DNA of 64,000 nucleotides from Stromatinia cepivora (taxonomy: Eukaryota; Ascomycota; Leotiomycetes; Helotiales; Sclerotiniaceae), in the NCBI GenBank assembly GCA_014898415.1, contig RCTD01000002.1, positions 186,001 through 250,000 of the forward strand. The letters run 5' to 3'. Below, piece after piece: positions 31,438-44,583 of this stretch. The notes under the pieces are model-generated. The model did no database searches, was not told the DNA's origin, and saw only the letters and a list, made by a program, of their open reading frames with translations. Position 1 is the first letter of the stretch. Each line of letters starts with the position of its first letter. The translations under genes were made by a program, and so were the position numbers.

Positions 31438-32999
31438 ATATTAATCGATTTTTTTATTGAAGAAATTAAAGAAACTGATTCTTTTATTAAAGAGCAATTA
31501 TATTTTGCGGATAAAGATGTTGGTATTGTTCAAGGAGATATTTATAATAATAATATAGATTCCGATTTTATCGAATATATTGATATAAGGAATATAGAAT
31601 ATGAATTTATTGATTATACTATTGAAATTCTTTATAATATATATGAAAATGATCTAGAGATTATTTTAATCGATCAATCTTAATATTCCAAAAGGAAGTA
31701 TATATACTAGAATGATCAATCAAAGTATTCTGTAAAGGAAATCCAATCATTACAAAAATTGCTGTATTTTATGTATTTATCTGATTGATTTATAAAGGAT
31801 TCATGGATTTATAATCTCGAATAGATACCTAAAAGAGTTTGCATTATAAGGATTGAAATACTCAGGGCTCAAATCAATCTGTTTAAGTTTTAATCATACA
31901 ATTATTATTCGAAGTCACTTCTCTTCCGGGAGTCATTTAACTTTTATATCTTAAAGCAATCAATATATATATAAAGATAATTGTATATATAACAACATTA
32001 TTAAAAAAACAATCTCAATATTGGATTTTATATAGGAATTGTTATATTTCAAAGAATAGATTTAATAGGATTACCCTATTTAAACAACTTTCATTTTATA
32101 TTTTAATCTGATCAATAAAGAATAAACGATATAAAGAAATATTTTCAATTTGTAATAATTTATAATATAATTATTGTTGAAATTGAAGCAAAACTATTAT
32201 TATCTTCTATCTAATCTACAATCAATAGATTACAGATAATATCATTTCCTTGAATTTATATATTTGTAGTTCTAAAATTACTTTGTTTTTATTATCAATT
32301 AAAAGATTATCAAATGAGATATTGATTCAAATAGGATTACAATTTTAAGATTAATAACCTTAAGATTAGAAAAACCTAATATGAAATCGATTCTAGATCG
32401 GAATCTATAAAATCAATCTTCCTTCAATAAGTATTTATATATAAATATAATAATCAAGGTTTAATTATTTATTATCGTTTATATTTAATAATACAAAAAG
32501 ATCTTCAAATTAAAAATACTATTGAGATTATTTATATTGTTATATTAATAAACCAATCATTTCAAATTGTAATAACAATTATCATTAAATATAATCTCGA
32601 AATAAAGTAATATAATATAATCAATACTTTTATTAATATTTTACATAATCCTTCTAATACCCTAATTGTATATTATCTATTTGATAAATACAAAATCCTA
32701 AACAAAAATATTATAATCGATTAAGTTTTGTATAATCTATAAGATTCTCTAATTATATAATTTAAGGATTTCATTTGGATATTCGAGAAATTAGGATTAA
32801 TATAATATAAAAAGGAATTATATTTATATATTAATTTAGAATATATCATTATAATTCTTTTCTTTGTAAACAATATTCAGATTATTTATTATAAAAAAAA
32901 CGAATCAATTATTATAAAGATCATTAAAGGAATTAAAACTATATATAAATTATAAGATTTAGGAAATATTAAATAATTTCTAGGTATATATATATTCTA

Positions 33000-33820
33000 T
33001 AATCAATTCAAGAAAAAGTTATAGTTAATCTATAATATATATATTGAGAAGATTATTAAGAAATTCAAAGTAACAAATAGAATAACAAATATATTGTTCT
33101 TGATAATAATATTTCGGAAAAATCAGGGTCAAATTTTTATATATATTATAAAAATATATCAAAAGAAAATAAGTTTAGTATTATATATTACAATTATTAT
33201 AAAAACGGATATATCATTCACTATTTCGCAATTGAACTACTATTTGATTAATTTATCGAATGATTATATAAAAATTATTGATTATTGTTTATAATATTTA
33301 TAGAATACAAGGTATCTTATGATTCAATATAGCAATGATTAAATATTACAATTTCTTATTTTTTCAGATATTTCTTTTATAGATGATCTAGATATTTGTT
33401 AATCATTTTAGGGGTATATTATATCCCTTTTCGATGATTTAGTTGTATGGAAAGTGTTCAAGTAAGATATTGTAATTATTTTGATTATCGAAGTAGAATT
33501 TCTCGAAGTCGAGTATATATCAAAAGAAATTATAGCAATCTTATATTTTTTATAAAAGATCGATTTAGTAATAAAAGAGTTTATAACGATTTTCTATAAT
33601 AATCAATAAACGATTAGATTGGTAATTAATGAAAACGAATGGATCATTACGAAATTATATTATATTGATATTCAAAATATATAATTATATTAAGAATATT
33701 CAAAAGAGAACTTTTATATAATTTATTTATCGATCATTAATATAACTATTAATAGATTTATCAAAAACCTTATAAAACAAAAGGTCGAATATTTCCAATC
33801 TCTTTTTAACTTATAAAATA
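33000..33820 (+). pseudogene. RNase H relic of the outer Copia element
   Basis: The end of Copia pol can be followed with stops: TDISFTISQLNYYLINLS (the TRPDIAFAVSxLSxFL motif), LFDDLVVWKVFKQDIVI (GWxSKKQxTVA-type motif), VEFLEVEYISKE and QTIRLVINENEW. After about 33820 no domain of the element is recognised. Confidence 0.6.
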
Positions 33821-34321
33821 TAAACAATAAAATCATAAAACTTGAATAATAACAATCATAAAATTTGAATAACGATAATCTGGAGCTTATAATTCTTTCT
33901 TTTGGTATAGATAAAATAAATTCTATTTAGTATCCCAAATCATTATATTTTTCTATAATATATTCCAATTCATATATTCTATATTTATTGGGAAACAAAA
34001 AACAATCAAAACCAATCATTTCTCTATTTTTCATTTTTTTGTTCTCGAAAAAGAATAAGTTTTTTTTTAAATTTAATAGTTTAAAGTTCAAATAAAAGAG
34101 TCTCTAGATTATTTATAACAATTAAGGAATAAAGAATAATTGAAACAATTAGAATTATTAATATCATTGGTATTATAGAAGCTAAAGGATTATCCCTTCT
34201 TTCTTTTTTCTTTAAATATACTATCTGCTTTTTTCTTCTTTTCTTTTTCATTACTTTTTCTTTCTCATCCTCATTATCATTCTCCAAAATCACAATATAT
34301 TTCTTTTGCTCAATCTTTTAA

Positions 34322-34507
34322 TATTGGAACACATGACTGACGAAACACATGACACCATCACATGTTTCCCCTATATCGTAAGTGGGATGGCAGTGTCTAT
34401 ATAGATTAGTAGAACCCTGTTATACAAAGGGGTTAGACAGAATAATAGAATCATTTTTATCCTATATACGTTTTGTATATACACCCCTTTACAAAGTTTA
34501 TCCAATA
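34322..34507 (+). repeat. left LTR of second Copia element (186 bp)
   Basis: Partner of 40964-41149. Shared landmarks are GAACACATGA near the start, TATATAGATTAGTAGAA in the middle and TATACACCCC near the end. Confidence 0.85.
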
Positions 34508-35769
34508 CTAATCAATGATTGATAAGATTCAATTATAGAACGGTAAAATCAAATCCAATAAGAAGAGATATCTTTTGAAAAGACGAATAAGATTGTATTA
34601 GATTAAGTTTATATACAATCTATATAGAAGAATTAGAATATTATGTTTTTTATATTATTTTTTTCGAAATATATGTTAAGAAGGGATCTTTGATTATAAT
34701 TGATTTCTTTAGGATAGTTTGATTTTATATCGATTCTATTTGCATCCATTACATTTTCGTATATGCTATATGATAAATCTATTCGATATAATATGACATC
34801 GAATTATAATATTCAATATGGTTTTTCCAATCCCTGAATCATTTTTGTACAAAATGGATATTAAATTTTGAAGGAAATAATTAAATCCAAATTCAGAATT
34901 TATTGAATTCTAAGTAAATGCCGATATAATTATATAGTTCGTCAATTCACAATTTAGAAGATACAAAAGGTAAAGGTTATGGAAAGAATTTCAAGAATAA
35001 TATAAAGACTGAATGGATATTATATTCAAAATCGTACATCACAAAGTTTTCAAATTTGTACAAATTCAATTCATTTTGTATAACTTTCAAGTCTGATAAA
35101 TAAAAGAGAGCAATAATTATACAAAAGTATTTGTTGAATTTATTTTGAAAAATAAATCAGATAAATATATAAAAGAAATTTAAAAAGAAATAGATCGATT
35201 GAAAAAAGAATATATAGATATATATAAAATCATTATACTAAAGAAATCGATCAAAATTCAAGCTTCATTTATATCAGAGTTTTCTAAGCAAATATGATAA
35301 GATAAATAATAACAACAAAATCAAAGTCAATTTCTTTTTGATTCTACAATACTAGATTGTATAATAAAACAGAATATATTTTACACAGTATATAAATAAA
35401 ACCTTCTCCCAGATCTTATAAAAGTATATAATAATAATGAATTCAAATATAACGGCGAGGAATACGATTTTCTGAATAAGAAACTACAGATATTCTACAA
35501 ACTTTACAATAAAATCGGAATTCATTCAAATAAATACAAAACAACATTTTCGATAATACTTCAAGACTCTACATTATCATTCTATTTCGATAAAATTAAT
35601 AATAGAAAATTGAAATTCGAAGAAATGATTATATTTACGAAAACGTATTTTGAAATAGAAGAAAGACGCCAGAAATATCTTATCGAATAATGTAATACGA
35701 CATTTCCATAGATTATATGAAAGCACCCTGACAAATCACTTTCAGAACAATTAAAAAAGCTTTTCGATA

Positions 35770-36051
35770 CACTTCATACACTACAATATGGATTGATAGA
35801 TTTATATCAATTAGAATTGATATTAAAAGATCAGGTTATAAATGTTTATCACAATATCCCTAAATGCAATCTCGTTTTGCTACATCCCACTACAATATAC
35901 AAAGGCCTTTATATTGACCTTCGAAATGCTATTGATCAAACTAAAAGAATACGATTAACAAATACCTATATCGTAGATTTGATGATTAATAATTTACTAG
36001 GTATAGAAATATACTGGACAGATCGTATATATGATGGTTGAGGCTCATATA
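35770..36051 (+). pseudogene. gag relic of second Copia element
   Basis: The frame shows the pattern of fungal Copia gag: IDLYQLELILKDQ, a helical region ending LYIDLRNAIDQTK, and the closing IEIYWTDRIYDG, which corresponds to a YxTDRxYxG motif in related elements. The part upstream of 35770 is interrupted by stops. Confidence 0.55.
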
Positions 36052-37279
36052 GAAATCGAGGACAATATAAAGCTTGATCAAAAAACAGATTCATCCCTTT
36101 TCATTTATATTCATCAACAAATTCATCAAAAAGACTTCAATATTCTTAAACACCATTATATATATCAATTCAGAAATATTTCGTATACAAGCAACCAGGA
36201 TACTGATCGATAAATTATACGAAAAAAAAACAGAAGACAAAATTCAATTAATATATAATAGAACAAAAAATGAATGAAAAAATATTCGAATAATATCTTT
36301 TGAAATATAAAGGTGTATTTGAATTACAATACAAAAAGGATAAAATATCAAAAAAAGACGATACTTTCGAATATCCCCAAATTGAATTTTCAAATAATCA
36401 AATGATTCAATTCGAAATATATTTCATTAAAATAGGTTTTATTAATGAAGTGTATGTTGCAGAATTATTAGAGAGATAATCATTGATACATATATACCTA
36501 CAAAATGATCAATTCAATCAATTATATGAAAAGTACAAAAAGAGCAATAACTTAAATGAAATTTTCCAATTTCAAAATCGATATTCAATAAATGTATTTC
36601 AAGGTATTATTCCAGATATAGATATATCAAAAGTATTAATAGTAAGGGAATTTCAAGTATAGATATTAGAAAGAAAGAAAAGCATTTTATATACAAAAAA
36701 TAATAAGTATAATATCAAATTCGGAAAAGGAATTGTATAATCGCAAAGAAATATTATTGTCCAAATACCAATTGGAATCATTATGTTTTTCATTGTATTA
36801 ATAAACATTCTATTTCTTATGTATATACAGGATATAGATTGTCTATATATTACATTCGATAATATATCAAATGTACTAAAGCAAAGTGATAAGATTATTT
36901 CTATTATACAAAAATGGAAATATCTTTTTATACTTTTCGATTAAATAAAAGAAATAATGATATATTATTATTTAATAGAAATTGAATTTCGATAAATATA
37001 TTGAAGATTTGGGTATCCTTCTATATGAAAATTTATCAATATACTTAATCATGTAAGGCATATAGATATTAACTTTTAGATAATTGAGAAACTCAATAAA
37101 ATGTGCAAATATTATTAGCTTCATACAAAATCCCTAGGATATTTCAAATTTATAATAAAAGATGATATCGAATTCAATTATTCAATTATTCTGGATATAT
37201 TCTATATTAAAGAAAAATCTGTTCTTTATATCATTGATGAAGTTATTGTATACAATATTACTGTATTTGTATAAGATAT

Positions 37280-37460
37280 AAGTACAAAAACAATTTGGAA
37301 TATAATTCGGAAATGCTGGATCGATATATACCTTGGTTTATTAGATCATATATCTCACGATACAGGTACGAATTTTACATCGACTGAATTTCAATAAAAA
37401 ACGAAAGTTCTTCAAATCGATATTTATAAAATCCCTGTAAAAGCTTATAATACAATTAGT
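37280..37460 (+). pseudogene. integrase core relic of second Copia element
   Basis: The translation reads TIWNIIRKCWIDIYLG followed by LLDHISHDTGTNFTSTEFQ, matching the second-aspartate region of a retroelement integrase (P-D-x-I-x-x-D-x-G-x-x-F). Surrounding frames are broken. The C-terminal integrase spacer continues at 37854-38105 with a Pro-rich end. Confidence 0.6.
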
Positions 37461-38439
37461 AAAATCGAAAGATTTTATATACTCATATAATAATCATATA
37501 AAATATTCAAGGAAGAATTAAAAAATGAAAACTTCGAAAAAAAAACTATTTTACAAATGATAATCAAAGCAATGAATAATATTATAAAATCAAATAGCCT
37601 TATCCTAACTTTTCTTGTATATAGAGTATATCCCTGAATGATTTTGTATAACCTACCTTCCCAATCGATTGTAAAACGAACACAAGTATACCGATAGATA
37701 ATGAAAAAGATTCGAGAAATTCAAGCAAAACGTACAATACAAGATTCATTTGATACTAGAAATAGCTCAGATATATACAAAACATTAAAACTATCTCTGA
37801 ATTTATTAATATAAGTATAAAAAGAAAAGAAAGAATAAATAGGACTCTATAGATTGATTACAATTACAAATCAAAATTGTACAATCGATCTCCCTTATAA
37901 TCCTATAGAATTTTGTATAACAATCGTCAAATCATTTTATGAAGATATATACAAAGAATTATTCCCAATAGAAAATTCACTTCCAATAACCCTCCCAAAC
38001 ACAAAAAATCCATTATTTCCGGAAAACCCATCATCTCCGGTGACCTCTCCTATTCCTTCAGATCAAGATCAAAAGATAAGCAAATCTAAAAAAAGATATA
38101 TATAATCTAATACCAAGAAAAAAAGAATAGTCAATCCTATGCTTCGTATATTAATATAAATCGAAATCCCTAGAATATCATTTCCACAGAAAATACAAAA
38201 AACAAATGATAAATACAATCAACTAATTACTACAATCCGAAATAATCAAGATCTATCAAAAGCATTTATCACAAAAAAGAAACAAGAAACACTAAATCTT
38301 GCAATTAATCTTCATACAAAAAAGATCATCATAATTGAAGGACAATCATTTGAAACTTTACAAATACAAAAGATCGATAATTTAATTACAAAAGATATTT
38401 TCGAATTCATCAAATATAATTCCTTTATATATATCAAAA

Positions 38440-39134
38440 GATTGTTCAATTCATATTTTGTAAATGAAATCAAAAGATGTACAATAAATTCCCTGTACGA
38501 AAAATCATATCTAATCATTCAAACATATAATGATTCTGGAAAAGAAACAATATTGATACAAGCACCTATAATCCAAAGATCAAGTCAAAGAATCATTATA
38601 GCTCTAGCTCCAATATTAAAGCCAATAAATATCAAACTCATAATACAAAATATTATATAGGCATACATACAATCAAAAACACCTTTGAATCGTATTATAC
38701 TAACAAATTTATCAAAAGAATTTTAAAGTAAATATACAAAGAATACAATCATGATAATCAAAAAGTTATTATACAGCATTGCAAAAACAGGAATACATTG
38801 ATAAATAATCTATTAGAAACATCATCAAGAAAGACTGAATATAATCACATCATTATATAACCCCTATTTGCTAATCTCGGATTCAAAGAATATACGATTC
38901 GGAATTGTAGAAATACAAATAGACAATATTCTTATTCACATAGATAAACAATTCCTAAAGTTAGAAAACAAAGAATTGATTAATACAAATATCAAAGCCA
39001 AACCAAAAAAACATCTCACAAATAATACCCTGTTAATATTCAATAAATATATAATACAATATACAAAAAACGATTTTATATTTATACAAAAAGATCAAGG
39101 AAAGAAAATCGGAAAGGTTAACAATTCAAAGTAA
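38440..39134 (+). pseudogene. reverse transcriptase relic of second Copia element
   Basis: Read through stops, the segment shows APIIQRSSQRIIIALAPIL, then AYIQSKTPLNRII (AYxQS motif of Copia RT), LLYSIAKTGIH, and FGIVEIQIDNILIHIDKQF. The last stands where the catalytic YxDD is found; here it reads QIDN, so the active site is altered. The connection region AKPKKHLTNNTLLIFN follows. Confidence 0.6.
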
Positions 39135-39295
39135 TATTAAGAATAAAGAACTAAAAGGATATATATTGCTACAATTTGTTAGCCAGAAGTATTATACAAT
39201 CTATTAACTATTGTACAATATTAAGATCCATTAAACAAAAATATTAAATTGTTCAATAAAAGATTAAATTAGTAAATAAAAAACTTTAATCAAGG

Positions 39296-39850
39296 TTTTC
39301 GCTTTATTCCCTTTGAAAAAGATTATATAAAGCTATTCGTTTTTGTTAATAGATCCTTTGTTAATAATAAAGATTTAAGTAATCAAATAGAATTCGTTAT
39401 TTTATTTACAAATGAAAATATATCAAACGAAAACATTTTCGAGATAAAAGACAATATTATTTATTATAATAATACAAAAAGCAAAAAAATTATATACAAT
39501 ATACTAGCATTCGAGATATATAGAATAATAACAGGAGTAGACATCAATCTTGTAATACAATCTACCTTACAAATTATTACCTCACAACTTGATATCCCTG
39601 ATATCCCAATCGTTGTATACACTGATTCATATTCGCTATACAAATACTTTATTAAATTAAATACAACGAAAAAGAAAAAATTGATGATCGATATCATAAC
39701 ATTTCGACAATCATACAAACGAAAAGAATTGACAGAAGTGAAATGAATCAATGGATTCGATAATATTATTGATACAATAACAAAAACTAATCCTAATAAT
39801 AACTTAGAAAAGTTTATTAATACAAATACTCTCGAAGTATATATAAAGGG
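39296..39850 (+). pseudogene. RNase H relic of second Copia element
   Basis: The best-preserved stretch of the block. It reads FVNRSFVNNKDLSNQIEFV (DGSF with Asp lost), then ASEIYR-like AFEIYRIITGVDINLVIQ, IPIVVYTDSYSLYKYFIKL and KLMIDIITFRQSYKRKELTE, with few stops. The third catalytic region TDSxSL is intact while the first Asp is not readable. Confidence 0.65.
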
Positions 39851-40963
39851 ATAGGTAAAACAAGAAATTCGTACGAAAGTCGACTAAACCTTTATATAAA
39901 CCAAAATTGATATAGAGATACAATGTTAATCATTTTTATATTTCATATTTTATTTTCAAAAATTGTAAAAAGAAAACTTTTCATTCTGATTTCATTTTCT
40001 AAATCAAAAGACAAAAATACTCAGATATTATATAAATTAATCAATAACAAAAGACTCCTTTATAGAACCAAAATCAAGCAAAAGAGACTTCTTTGTTGAA
40101 AAAAAAGGAATGGGATTCCGATCGAAAGAAGCATAAAGAGAAAAAGGTAGATTAGATCGGCCGGCAGAATTAGTATATAAACAATCTAAACATACATAAC
40201 GAATCTTATAATCATATTACTTACAATTCCTATAATTGTTCTTGAAATGTTCCTCTACGCAATAGCATTTAGGGAAAGGAGTCAACCCTCGACAATAATA
40301 CTTTTTATAAAATCCTTCAACCAAAACACCCCGATTCTATATCAAAAGATCATTGATATATGAAGTATATATCGATTATACTTGAATAGATGTAATACAA
40401 TTTTATACAAATGAAACAGAATATCCCGGCATAACCAAAACAGCGAACTAAAAAGCATTGTAACAATAAAGAACAAGCTCCTTATCACCAATCAGGAGAA
40501 TAGGATTTTGATTCGATTAGGCCAAAGCATTCGCAGTATCATACAATTGAAAAGCCTTATTATACAAAGAATCAGCATATTACAAACAATACAAGCTTTA
40601 CAACAAATGCAGAGTAAGATCTCAATACAATCAATTGCCCCGTAACCGATATGAAACATACATTTTCGAAAGTTCGGCAAATGCGATCTTCAATAGCTCT
40701 ATAACCATCAATACGATTCCGAAATCAGAAATATCGGCCGAATCAATCGAGAAATATATACAGGATGAAAAGCTTCTATTTCGATGAAATTGAAAAATAT
40801 AAATATTGAATATTTGATTGATTTGGGGAGAAAATTCATTATATTCGTTTAAATAGAAAATGGATACAAAGATCGAACTAAACGATTAGGTAACTACCCG
40901 TATTCCAATAATCAATCTGATTCGTACATATAACACTTCATACAAAAAAGAAAGTTAAGCCTG

Positions 40964-41149
40964 TATTGGAACATATGATTAACGAAACACATGATACTAT
41001 TACATATTTCCCCTACATCGTAAATGGAATGACAACATCTATATAGATTAGTAGAATCTTATTATATAAAAGGGTTAGATAGAATAATAGAACCATCTTT
41101 ACCCCATACGCGTTTTGTGTATACACCCCCTTACGAAGTCTGTCCAACA
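40964..41149 (+). repeat. right LTR of second Copia element (186 bp)
   Basis: Partner of 34322-34507. It keeps the original CCAACA end. Differences between the two LTRs are transitions. Confidence 0.85.
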
Positions 41150-41837
41150 TTTAAAGATTCCAATAAATAATACAGCAAAGAAAAAAAGAATAACAATATA
41201 GAGGCAAAGGAACAATTTCTTTTTTTTCCTCGATCTTTAGTATTATCTTTATTGTAATTCTATATCCTTATTTGGATTATATAATTAACGATTAGTATAT
41301 TAAAAAGGTAGGAAAATGAATAAAGAATTTATTTTCGAATTTTGTTAATGAATAGTAATATAGTAATCTGCTAAAGAATAGAAAAAAACCGGTAAAGAAG
41401 TATATAGATGAATATTATAATTTCAATATCAATAATTATTTGGTTTAAAAAAATCAACAAAGTATTTGCCATAGAAATTATATCTTTTAATGATTAACGA
41501 TTTTATATATCGAATATATGGATAATCGTTCTTTTTCTTATGATTCCTTTTATCTTTTGTTTTGATTAGAAAGTTAATAATCTTTAATAATCTTTTTTCT
41601 TTCTTTTTTTTTATCTAATTTATCATCCGAAAAATCTAATATTGAAGGATCGAATGAATTATTGTTATTAAATAAAGAAACCCTTCTTTTTTTCTTTTCT
41701 TTATCGAATAATCTTTACTTCAATAATTACAAATATAGGATTTAAGAATGAAATCTATTTTTAAATTATTATCTGAATTTATAATAGGCAATTGATTATG
41801 ATGAATAACAATTCCTTCAACAGAAAAAAGCGGTTTC
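41150..41837 (+). mobile_element. outer Copia element, 3' segment between two nested insertions
   Basis: About 690 bp belonging to the outer element by position, heavily AT-rich, with no coding relic I can identify. Confidence 0.5.
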
Positions 41838-42000
41838 TGTTGGATTTTGGATCATACCGTATATCTAAGCATGGGACTATACTATAATGGGATTAGTTTG
41901 TATGTGATTCTACTGAATCATATAATCTGTATAATAACTTCTAATCAGATAATCTTAAAATAATAAGGCTTTTTCATTTATTCAATATAATTTGTTAATA
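41838..42000 (+). repeat. left LTR of short LTR element (163 bp)
   Basis: Partner of 44058-44220. Both contain GGGACTATACTATAATGGGA. Confidence 0.8.
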
Positions 42001-42119
42001 GGTTATAAGCCCGGGTTCTATGTATCACTGTATAGTTTAGGATTAGTCTTTTGAAATGAAAGATTAAGTCCTCGATAGATCCGGCAGAGTAGACAAATAA
42101 GGTTGATATAGCTAAACGG

Positions 42120-42285
42120 AAAAGTCTATTATATTAAATACAGTTGGTAAAACAAAGAATAGTTTGTATAGTAGGTAAGCGGGGGAGTTTGCTATATTAA
42201 ATATATCTGTAGAGTAGGATCGAGTAGGATCATAGATTATTCAATGGATAAACAGGGAAGCCCATTATATTAAATATATTAACAA
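42120..42285 (+). repeat. three imperfect ATATTAAATA-centred units
   Basis: A degenerate unit of about 65-70 bp is repeated three times just inside the short LTR element. Its clearest marks are CTATTATATTAAATA, GCTATATTAAATATA and CATTATATTAAATATA, each followed by a G-rich stretch. Confidence 0.45.
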
Positions 42286-44057
42286 AGTTGAATCCCAATA
42301 ATACAATTAATATAAAAGAATTCGTTTTAGAAATTACTTAAACAGAAAATGCTATCTTTTTATATTCTTTTTCCAACAATTCAAGAATCAATTGATTTCT
42401 TTGATATCTTCTTTTCTTTTTCGAAAACTTTTTTGCTTTATATCGATAACAACAATAAAAAATAAACATTTTGTAAAGCAAAGTAAACTTTTCGAAATCT
42501 TTTCAAAATAAGATTCGAATATTCTTGTTCCTTGAATACCTTCGATCCTTATATAATTGATAAATTCCCTATAAAAAACCTAATAGGAATATTGAAGATT
42601 ATATTTCTAATATAATTTTTAAAGGAGCTATGAAATCCATATTTGTTTTTGTTTTAAGTATTTTGAAGGGTTCGTTTTTAAAATTCATTGTATCCTTTTG
42701 TTCGGTCTCAGATAATTGTAGATTTACTTTGCTTTTGATTCTATTGAAATGGATTTGTCAGCAAAATTTAAGACGATCTTAAATTTTGCTTTTGGTATAG
42801 ATTCAGGGTTTGTAAAAGTTGATTCTTAGATTGGAATCTTTGGAATGATGGATTCGATATTTGAAGTACTTTTGGAAGAAGATTCTTGGTTTGTTTTCTG
42901 GATATTGTTATCTTCATCTTTATTGTATTTTATACTATTTATATTGAGGAGATATTATTGTTTTTTGTTTTGAAGAATAATGTTTCCATTTTGAGGGAGT
43001 GTTTTTTATATTTCTTTTAAGGATTCTTTATTAACATTTAATTCTTTCCCTAATTATTATTTTTTTATATTGTTATTGATATTTTCGATATCTTCTTATT
43101 CTTTTTTTTGTAATTACAACTACTAGCTTCGTTATCTTTTAACATATTGCCTATTATATATCATTTTAATATTATTTTGTTTTTATTTCTTGATTAATAT
43201 TATTTTGTTGTATTTTTATATTCAATGTTTATAACGATAATTATATTAACGATTATAAAGAAGAAGGAAAGTATCCCTGATAAGAAAACCGAAGATAGAA
43301 TCGGAAACGATTATAAAAGGAACCGAAAGTGGAATTAAAGAAGGAGACTGTATATCGAAAGATATATAGGGCAATATACTAAAAGGAGCGGACGATTATA
43401 TTAATAATAAAAAGATGTGTATCCAAATAAAAGAAGTATTAGGTTCCGCTATATAGTATATAGAGACTATTAAATACCTAATCAAATATAATATTAAAAA
43501 TTGATAGATATTATAACTTTCTGGAATTAATAATAGTTTATCAATTAGTATATAAAGATCATTAATATCTAAATAAATATAATATTAAAGGTTGATAAAT
43601 ATAATGGTTTTTTGAAATAAGAGCTACTAGTTAATAGTCTATTAATCATTCTGGCTAATAGTTAATTATACTTTTATTATGAAGGGAAAAGTTATGGGTA
43701 TGATTTTATAAGATATATTATTCTATTAGAAAAAGGCATCTATATTGTGGTATAGGGTTGAAAGCTCTAGCCCAATACAATTGAAGGATTAGAAGCAGAA
43801 GAAATGGATTTCCTTTAATTTTTATTATGAAAAAAGGAGTACTGATTATCCTTTAAAGATTATTATACTATCGTAAAACGATTATTCTATTTGAATCTTA
43901 TTAGATCTTGGGTCTTAAAAGATCTAACAAAGAAATGATCACTCAATATCATTGGCTTTCTATTTTCAAGCTAACATTACTTAATTCGGTTTAAATTAAT
44001 TGTAGTATTTATAATTTAACCCTCTCTGCTTTTATATACATTACATTCCTAAAGAAG

Positions 44058-44220
44058 TATTGGATTTTGGATTATATTGTATATCTAAGTATGGGACTAT
44101 ACTATAATGGGATTAGCCTGTACATGATTCTACCGAATCATACAATCTATATAATAGCTTCTAGTCAGATAACCTTAGAATAATAAGGCTTTTCCACTCA
44201 CTCAATATGACTTGTTAACA
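44058..44220 (+). repeat. right LTR of short LTR element (163 bp)
   Basis: Partner of 41838-42000; ends CTTGTTAACA directly before the GTTTC duplication. Confidence 0.8.
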
Positions 44221-44433
44221 GTTTCTGAAATAAATGATTGTATATTATTTTAGGAATAGATTTAGTTAAATCATATTCCCAAAGATCGATATTTTGATTT
44301 GTTATCTATATTAAACTCATTAATTCTTTCTATTCGATTTATTGATTCTTCAAAGGAGTATTAGAATCTTCTTTTGTATTCAACTCTTTCAAAGTTTTCT
44401 TTTCAATTATCATTTATCTAATATGATTGAGAT

Positions 44434-44583
44434 TGTGACGAACCCAACGAGCGTTTAGAGATCAACCTTAGAATTAAAAGCTATAGAGCTAAAGAGAGTG
44501 TACTACGAAGCTATATATATGATCGACTTGAAGCTTAGTACTGTATTAGCCTGATCGGATGCGATCATGTGTATTTCGTGATA
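44434..44583 (-). repeat. 3' LTR of gag-only element copy b
   Basis: 150 bp, starting TGTGACGAACCC on the plus strand and ending TTCGTGATA. Confidence 0.85.

Larger units (their letters stand above)
34322..41149 (+). mobile_element. second Copia LTR retrotransposon, nested, 6,828 bp
   Basis: Two 186-bp LTRs (34322-34507 and 40964-41149) begin TATTGG (from TGTTGG) and end CCAATA/CCAACA, a perfect inverted end pair. The 5-bp duplication TTTAA flanks the element (34317-34321 and 41150-41154). Plus-strand relics in order are gag (35770), integrase (37280), RT (38500-38870) and RNase H (39296-39850). The RNase H region is unusually well preserved, but stops remain. About 1.1 kb after RNase H holds no known domain. 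It inserted into the outer Copia element after the end of that element's pol. Confidence 0.85.
41838..44220 (+). mobile_element. short LTR element without recognisable pol, 2,383 bp
   Basis: Two 163-bp LTRs (41838-42000 and 44058-44220) start TGTTGGATTTTGG/TATTGGATTTTGG and end GTTAATA/GTTAACA. The 5-bp duplication GTTTC is perfect on both sides (41833-41837 and 44221-44225). The left LTR is followed at once by GGTTATAAGCCCGGG, which resembles a tRNA primer-binding site, and the right LTR is preceded by AAAGAAG. The element is therefore read as plus-strand. Its interior has no protease, RT or integrase in sense. At 42610-42960 it resembles the Copia element at 47024-52501, in antisense to its own orientation. 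Confidence 0.75.

Noticed and set aside
39464..39751. 95-codon minus-strand open frame
   Set aside because: It is the antisense shadow of the well-preserved RNase H region of the second Copia element.
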